Assembly: GCA_948528155.1 (NCBI GenBank)
Contig: CAOSZT010000112.1
Location: 1 to 7,117 of the forward strand
Reading direction: 5' to 3'
Length of the DNA: 7,117 nucleotides
Source of the DNA: an uncultured Clostridia bacterium
Lineage (GTDB): Bacteria; Bacillota; Clostridia; TANB77; CAG-508
Numbering within the stretch: the stretch's first letter is position 1; each line of letters opens with the position of its first letter. The position numbers and the translations under genes were made by a program. Below are positions 3,925 to 7,117 of this stretch, piece after piece. The notes under the pieces are model-generated. The model had not been told where the DNA came from. It did not search any database and worked only from the letters and a program-made list of their open reading frames with translations.

Positions 3925-6231
3925 ATGCAAAATATATTAGAAGGATTAAATGACAAGCAATATGAAGCAGTAGTAAATACAGAAGGACCATGTTTAGTAA
4001 TTGCAGGAGCAGGAAGCGGAAAAACAAAAGTATTAACACATAAGATAGCATATTTGATAGGAGAAAAGGGAGTGTTGCCTTGGAATATATTAGCAATAAC
4101 ATTTACAAATAAAGCAGCAAATGAAATGAAAGAAAGAATAGAAAACATAGTTGGTGATGTTGCAAAAGATATTTGGATGGGAACATTTCACTCAATATGT
4201 GTTAGAGTTTTAAGAAGATTTATTGATAGAATAGGATTTGAAACATCATTTATAATATTTGATACATCAGACCAAAGAACATTAGTAAAATCCTGTATAA
4301 AAACTGTTGGATTAGATGATAAAATGTTTACAGATAGGTCAGTTTTATCAGAAATTAGTAATGCTAAAAATGAAATGTTAGAGCCAGAACAATATGCAGT
4401 AAGAGCAAATGGAGATTTTAGAAAAGAAAAAATTGCTTTAGTTTATGAATTATATCAGAAGAGATTAAGAGAGAATAATGCAATAGATTTTGATGACATA
4501 ATAAATTATACAATTAAAATTCTTATGGATAATCCAGATGTGTTAGATTACTACTCAGATAAATTTAAGTATGTTCTAGTTGATGAATATCAAGATACTA
4601 ATAAATCGCAATTTACATTAGTTACATTACTTGCATCTAAAAATGGAAATATTACAGTTGTTGGAGATAATGACCAAGGGATTTATAGTTTTAGGGGTGC
4701 AGATATTTCAAATATATTAAATTTTGAAAGGGATTTTCCAGGTACAAAAATAATTAAGTTAGAACAAAATTATAGGTGTACAGGTAATATTTTAAAAGTT
4801 GCTAATTCTGTAATTAAAAATAATGAGGTAACATATAAAAAAGAATTATGGACAGAAAATGATGTTGGGAATTTTCCAAAAGTTTATTTATCAAGTAATG
4901 AATATGATGAAGGTACTTATATTGCAGAGCAAATTGAACATTTAAGAAGAGAAGAATATTATAAATATTCAGATTTTGCTATATTATATAGAATGAATAC
5001 TCAATCAAGAGCAATAGAAGATATTTTAAGAAGAGAGAATATTCCATATAAAATTATAGGTGGTCTTAAATTCTATGAAAGAAAAGAAATAAAAGATATT
5101 ATTTCATATTTAAGGTTAATACAAAATCCTTCAGATAACTTAAGTTTAAAAAGAGTTATTAATGAGCCTAAAAGAGGAATTGGTAAGACAAGTCTAGATA
5201 AAATTGAAGAAATTTCAAATAATAATGGAATTTCTATGTATGAGATTATAGAAAAGGCAGATCAATATGGTTTAAATAGAGTGTTTATGAATTCGAGAGA
5301 ATTTATAAATGCAATAGAAGAATTGAGAGTAAAAAAAGATAGTATTCAAATTTCTGAATTAATAAAGGAAACACTAAAAAAATCAGGATATACAAAAGCA
5401 CTAGAAGATGAAAATACTATTGAAGCAGAAAATAGAATAGAAAATTTGGACGAGTTTTTAACTGTTGCTATTGAATTTGAAGAAGAATCAGCAGATAATA
5501 AATTAAGTGATTTTTTGGAAGGAATAACATTATCAAGTGATATAGATAATTTAGAGGAAACAGAGGAAACAGTTACATTAATGACATTACATAGTGCAAA
5601 GGGGCTGGAGTTTCCAACTGTATTTTTAGTTGGAATGGAAGAAGGAATTTTTCCTGGGTATAAGTCTATTTCTGAGCCTAAAGAATTAGAAGAAGAAAGA
5701 CGTTTGTGTTATGTTGGAATTACAAGGGCTAAAGAAAATTTATTTTTAACTTGTAGTAAGCAAAGAACTATTTTTGGATCTACTAGTTGTAATCAGGTTT
5801 CAAGATTTTTAAAAGAGATTCCAAGTAATTTGTTAGATGGATATGAGCAAGCTTTAGGAGATAAACAAGAGAATAATAGTATTTTTACTGATTCTAAATA
5901 TAGTTGGACATATGGTAGTAAAGATAGTGGAGCTGTTACAAGTTATAAAATTGATAAAAAAGAGCATGTTGCTGTAGCAACAAATTCAAATAATGGATTT
6001 ATGTATAGAACTGCTGAAAGTTTTTTAAATTCTTTAGGGAAAAAGTCTGATAATAATGTGGATTTATCACAATATAAGTCTGGTGTAAAAATTTTTCATA
6101 AAAAGTTTGGAGAAGGGATTATTAGTAATGTTGAGCCAGAAGGTGAGGACTTGAAAGTGGATATTAATTTTAATAAAGTTGGACATAAGAGATTGATGGC
6201 CAAATTTGCTAATTTACAAATAGTAGACTAA
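3925..6231 (+). CDS. pcrA: UvrD/PcrA-type superfamily 1A DNA helicase
   Basis: 768 residues; ATG with AAGGAG (3913-3918) 6 bases upstream. This is an ATP-dependent 3'-5' helicase acting in nucleotide excision repair, removal of RecA filaments and rolling-circle plasmid replication. All motifs are present in order: Q motif LNDKQ (8-12), Walker A GAGSGKT (28-34), motif Ia ITFTNKAANEM (58-68), motif II DEYQDTN (220-226), motif III VVGDNDQGIYSFRGAD (245-260), motif IV QNYRCTGNIL and YRMNTQSRAIE, motif V TLHSAKGLEFP (554-564) and motif VI YVGITRAKENL (596-606). Residues about 717-768 (GVKIFHKKFGEGII to the end) are the PcrA C-terminal Tudor-like domain that contacts RNA polymerase, which separates it from plain UvrD/Rep paralogues. 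Motif III reads GDNDQG where GDDDQS is more usual; the contacting Gln and Arg are kept. It has its own promoter and terminator and appears monocistronic. Confidence 0.97.
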   Translation: MQNILEGLNDKQYEAVVNTEGPCLVIAGAGSGKTKVLTHKIAYLIGEKGVLPWNILAITFTNKAANEMKERIENIVGDVAKDIWMGTFHSICVRVLRRFIDRIGFETSFIIFDTSDQRTLVKSCIKTVGLDDKMFTDRSVLSEISNAKNEMLEPEQYAVRANGDFRKEKIALVYELYQKRLRENNAIDFDDIINYTIKILMDNPDVLDYYSDKFKYVLVDEYQDTNKSQFTLVTLLASKNGNITVVGDNDQGIYSFRGADISNILNFERDFPGTKIIKLEQNYRCTGNILKVANSVIKNNEVTYKKELWTENDVGNFPKVYLSSNEYDEGTYIAEQIEHLRREEYYKYSDFAILYRMNTQSRAIEDILRRENIPYKIIGGLKFYERKEIKDIISYLRLIQNPSDNLSLKRVINEPKRGIGKTSLDKIEEISNNNGISMYEIIEKADQYGLNRVFMNSREFINAIEELRVKKDSIQISELIKETLKKSGYTKALEDENTIEAENRIENLDEFLTVAIEFEEESADNKLSDFLEGITLSSDIDNLEETEETVTLMTLHSAKGLEFPTVFLVGMEEGIFPGYKSISEPKELEEERRLCYVGITRAKENLFLTCSKQRTIFGSTSCNQVSRFLKEIPSNLLDGYEQALGDKQENNSIFTDSKYSWTYGSKDSGAVTSYKIDKKEHVAVATNSNNGFMYRTAESFLNSLGKKSDNNVDLSQYKSGVKIFHKKFGEGIISNVEPEGEDLKVDINFNKVGHKRLMAKFANLQIVD

Positions 6232-6308
6232 ATTTAGTAAAATATAATGGTTTACATATAATAACCTATCAAAAAGTTAATATTTAATAATTGTATAATT
6301 ATCTAAAA

Positions 6309-6350
6309 AATAATACGAAAAATGAGTTATATGTTTTTCGTGTTATTTTA
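6309..6350 (+). terminator. Intrinsic terminator downstream of pcrA
   Basis: 14-bp stem with one wobble pair, AATAATACGAAAAA (6309-6322) with TTTTTCGTGTTATT (6334-6347), 11-nt loop, followed by T-rich sequence (6348-6355). The stem is nearly symmetrical, so it could also stop minus-strand transcription. Confidence 0.75.
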
Positions 6351-6502
6351 TTTTATAAATGTGCTTAATTTTTTTGTTATATTTAGTAAAGCTATAATTT
6401 ACTTGTTTAAATAAATATTTGAGATATGAATATATTTGTGTATAAAATTTTAAAATTTGTAAATAATACCAAGAGAATAATTTAAGGAAAGGAATGATAA
6501 AA

Positions 6503-6691
6503 ATGGCAGATTTAAATCAAATGGAATTACAACATTTAAGACATCTTATAGGCGCACATGGAACAATATATCAAAAGCTAAACACATATTCAGCACAGGC
6601 TGTAGACCCTCAAATAAAACAAATTTTTACAAAAGCTGCTCAAGATAGTTTAAATACTAAACAAAAGTTAATGTCTTTTTTGAATAATTAA
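6503..6691 (+). CDS. Small spore coat-type protein, 62 residues
   Basis: The frame is open from an ATG at 6494, but AAAGGA (6488-6493) touches that codon and lies 9 bases before the ATG at 6503, which gives the N terminus MADLNQMELQHLRHLIGAHG. I prefer 6503; 6494 remains possible through AAGG at 6484-6487. The protein looks wholly helical, with two helices joined around an AVDPQIKQ turn, and ends KQKLMSFLNN. The pattern (an ExxxLRHLIG helix followed by a DPxIKxxFxxAAxDxxxxKxKLxxFL helix) matches small proteins annotated as spore coat proteins in Clostridia and usually found beside a CotF-domain gene, as here. The next gene starts 30 bases downstream, so they probably form an operon. Expression late in sporulation from a mother-cell sigma factor is expected, but I found no clear sigma-E or sigma-K promoter in 6351-6490. 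Confidence 0.8.
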   Translation: MADLNQMELQHLRHLIGAHGTIYQKLNTYSAQAVDPQIKQIFTKAAQDSLNTKQKLMSFLNN

Positions 6692-6721
6692 TTTTTATAT
6701 ATTGTAGGAGGTGGAAAAATT

Positions 6722-6964
6722 ATGGACGAAAAAGCAATGGTAAATGATATTTTGGCAGGTGTTAAGTCAGATTTAGTGGCTTATCAAACTGCTATTTCTG
6801 AATCAGAGAATATGAATTTAAGACAAGCTTTTCAACAAATTAGAAATAGTGATGAAAGTTTTCAGTATGAACTTTTTAAAATTGCTCAAAGTAAAGGATA
6901 TTATCAACCAGCAGAAAAAGCTACAGTTATGGAAATAGATACAGTAAAAAATCAATTACAATAA
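6722..6964 (+). CDS. CotF-domain spore coat protein
   Basis: 80 residues; ATG with a strong AGGAGGTGG (6706-6714) 7 bases upstream. The sequence has the Coat F domain layout: an N-terminal E-K-x-x-V-N-D-I-L helix, SDLVAYQTAISESENMNLRQAF, then SDESFQYELFKIAQSKGYYQPAEKA with the typical G-[WY]-Y-x-P-A motif near the end. CotF-family proteins have a ferritin-like helical fold and build the spore coat in Bacillus and Clostridia. The single short domain is near the minimum size for the family. It follows the 62-residue gene by 30 bases, and the two probably act in the same layer. No signal peptide or membrane segment. Confidence 0.9.
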   Translation: MDEKAMVNDILAGVKSDLVAYQTAISESENMNLRQAFQQIRNSDESFQYELFKIAQSKGYYQPAEKATVMEIDTVKNQLQ

Positions 6965-7016
6965 TAGTGAAGTAAAAAAATATAAAATATTTTAGTGTTT
7001 TTAAAACTGAAAAGGG

Positions 7017-7102
7017 CTGTAAAAACTATAAATCCTTGAATTTACATATGTATTTTCAGGGATTTTGTTATTATAATTTTCAATAATATGACTTTTTTAC
7101 AG
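7017..7102. repeat. 86-bp unit bounded by 9-bp inverted repeats, possible MITE or IS-end remnant
   Basis: CTGTAAAAA (7017-7025) and TTTTTACAG (7094-7102) are perfect inverted repeats enclosing the hairpin at 7030-7065. The outer flanks do not match beyond this. Ends of the type GGGCTGTAAAAA are common in clostridial insertion sequences, but no target duplication could be confirmed at these positions and no transposase is present. Confidence 0.3.
7030..7080 (+). terminator. Probable terminator of the spore coat operon
   Basis: 11-bp stem with one wobble, AAATCCTTGAA (7030-7040) with TTTCAGGGATTT (7055-7065 and next base), loop containing the palindrome TACATATGTA (7043-7052), followed by T-rich sequence to 7080. 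It sits inside a wider inverted repeat (7017-7025 with 7094-7102), so it may instead be part of a small mobile or repeat unit. Confidence 0.55.
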
Positions 7103-7117
7103 ATTCTTAAAATTTGA

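Noticed and set aside
3806..4148. Minus-strand ORFs over the pcrA leader and start
   Set aside because: They are Leu/Phe/Ser-rich shadows of the AT-rich coding strand, opposite to the highly conserved helicase frame.
1..7117. tRNA, rRNA or known riboswitch
   Set aside because: No cloverleaf with a T-loop GTTCGA-type motif, no rRNA signature and no recognisable riboswitch core was found by eye on either strand.

Overview
The window is AT-rich DNA with strong Shine-Dalgarno sites, a chromosomal pcrA helicase gene and two small spore-coat-type genes. Together these suggest a spore-forming, low-GC member of the Bacillota, most likely a Clostridia species. I cannot name the species from the sequence.

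Layout. Positions 1 to about 3434 look like the right-hand part of an integrated mobile element. It carries a two-gene operon of small hypothetical proteins (75-278 and 315-686), a compact convergent RNA/peptide module (about 695-1118), a gene-poor AT-rich stretch (about 1026-1597), a 34-codon ORF (1598-1702), and a large serine recombinase gene (1800-3369) broken by one frameshift near 2412. Just after the recombinase, at about 3432, the sequence becomes the 3' part of a ZIP-family metal transporter gene. It starts in the middle of the conserved His-Asn-x-Pro-Glu-Gly motif, so the element probably inserted in this gene. The 5' half of the transporter is not in the window and should lie beyond the left edge, on the far side of the element. 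From 3729 on, the sequence is ordinary chromosome: a sigma-A-type promoter, a structured leader, pcrA (3925-6231), its terminator, and two small spore-coat genes (6503-6691 and 6722-6964) followed by a terminator.

The most interesting structure is the 695-1118 module. A near-consensus promoter drives an RNA of about 80 nt on the + strand. It converges on a minus-strand gene for a 46-residue Gln-rich peptide. The two transcripts do not need to overlap to pair. A 16-bp direct repeat lies in the 5' part of the small RNA and across the start of the peptide gene, so the opposite transcripts are complementary over the peptide's start codon. The two facing terminator hairpins also carry the same 7-nt loop in opposite sense, so the loops can kiss. 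This is the architecture of the par (RNA I/RNA II, Fst) type I toxin-antitoxin locus of enterococcal plasmid pAD1, but the encoded peptide does not look like Fst and has no membrane segment. The module may be an addiction or stabilisation locus of the element, or an antisense-controlled regulator.
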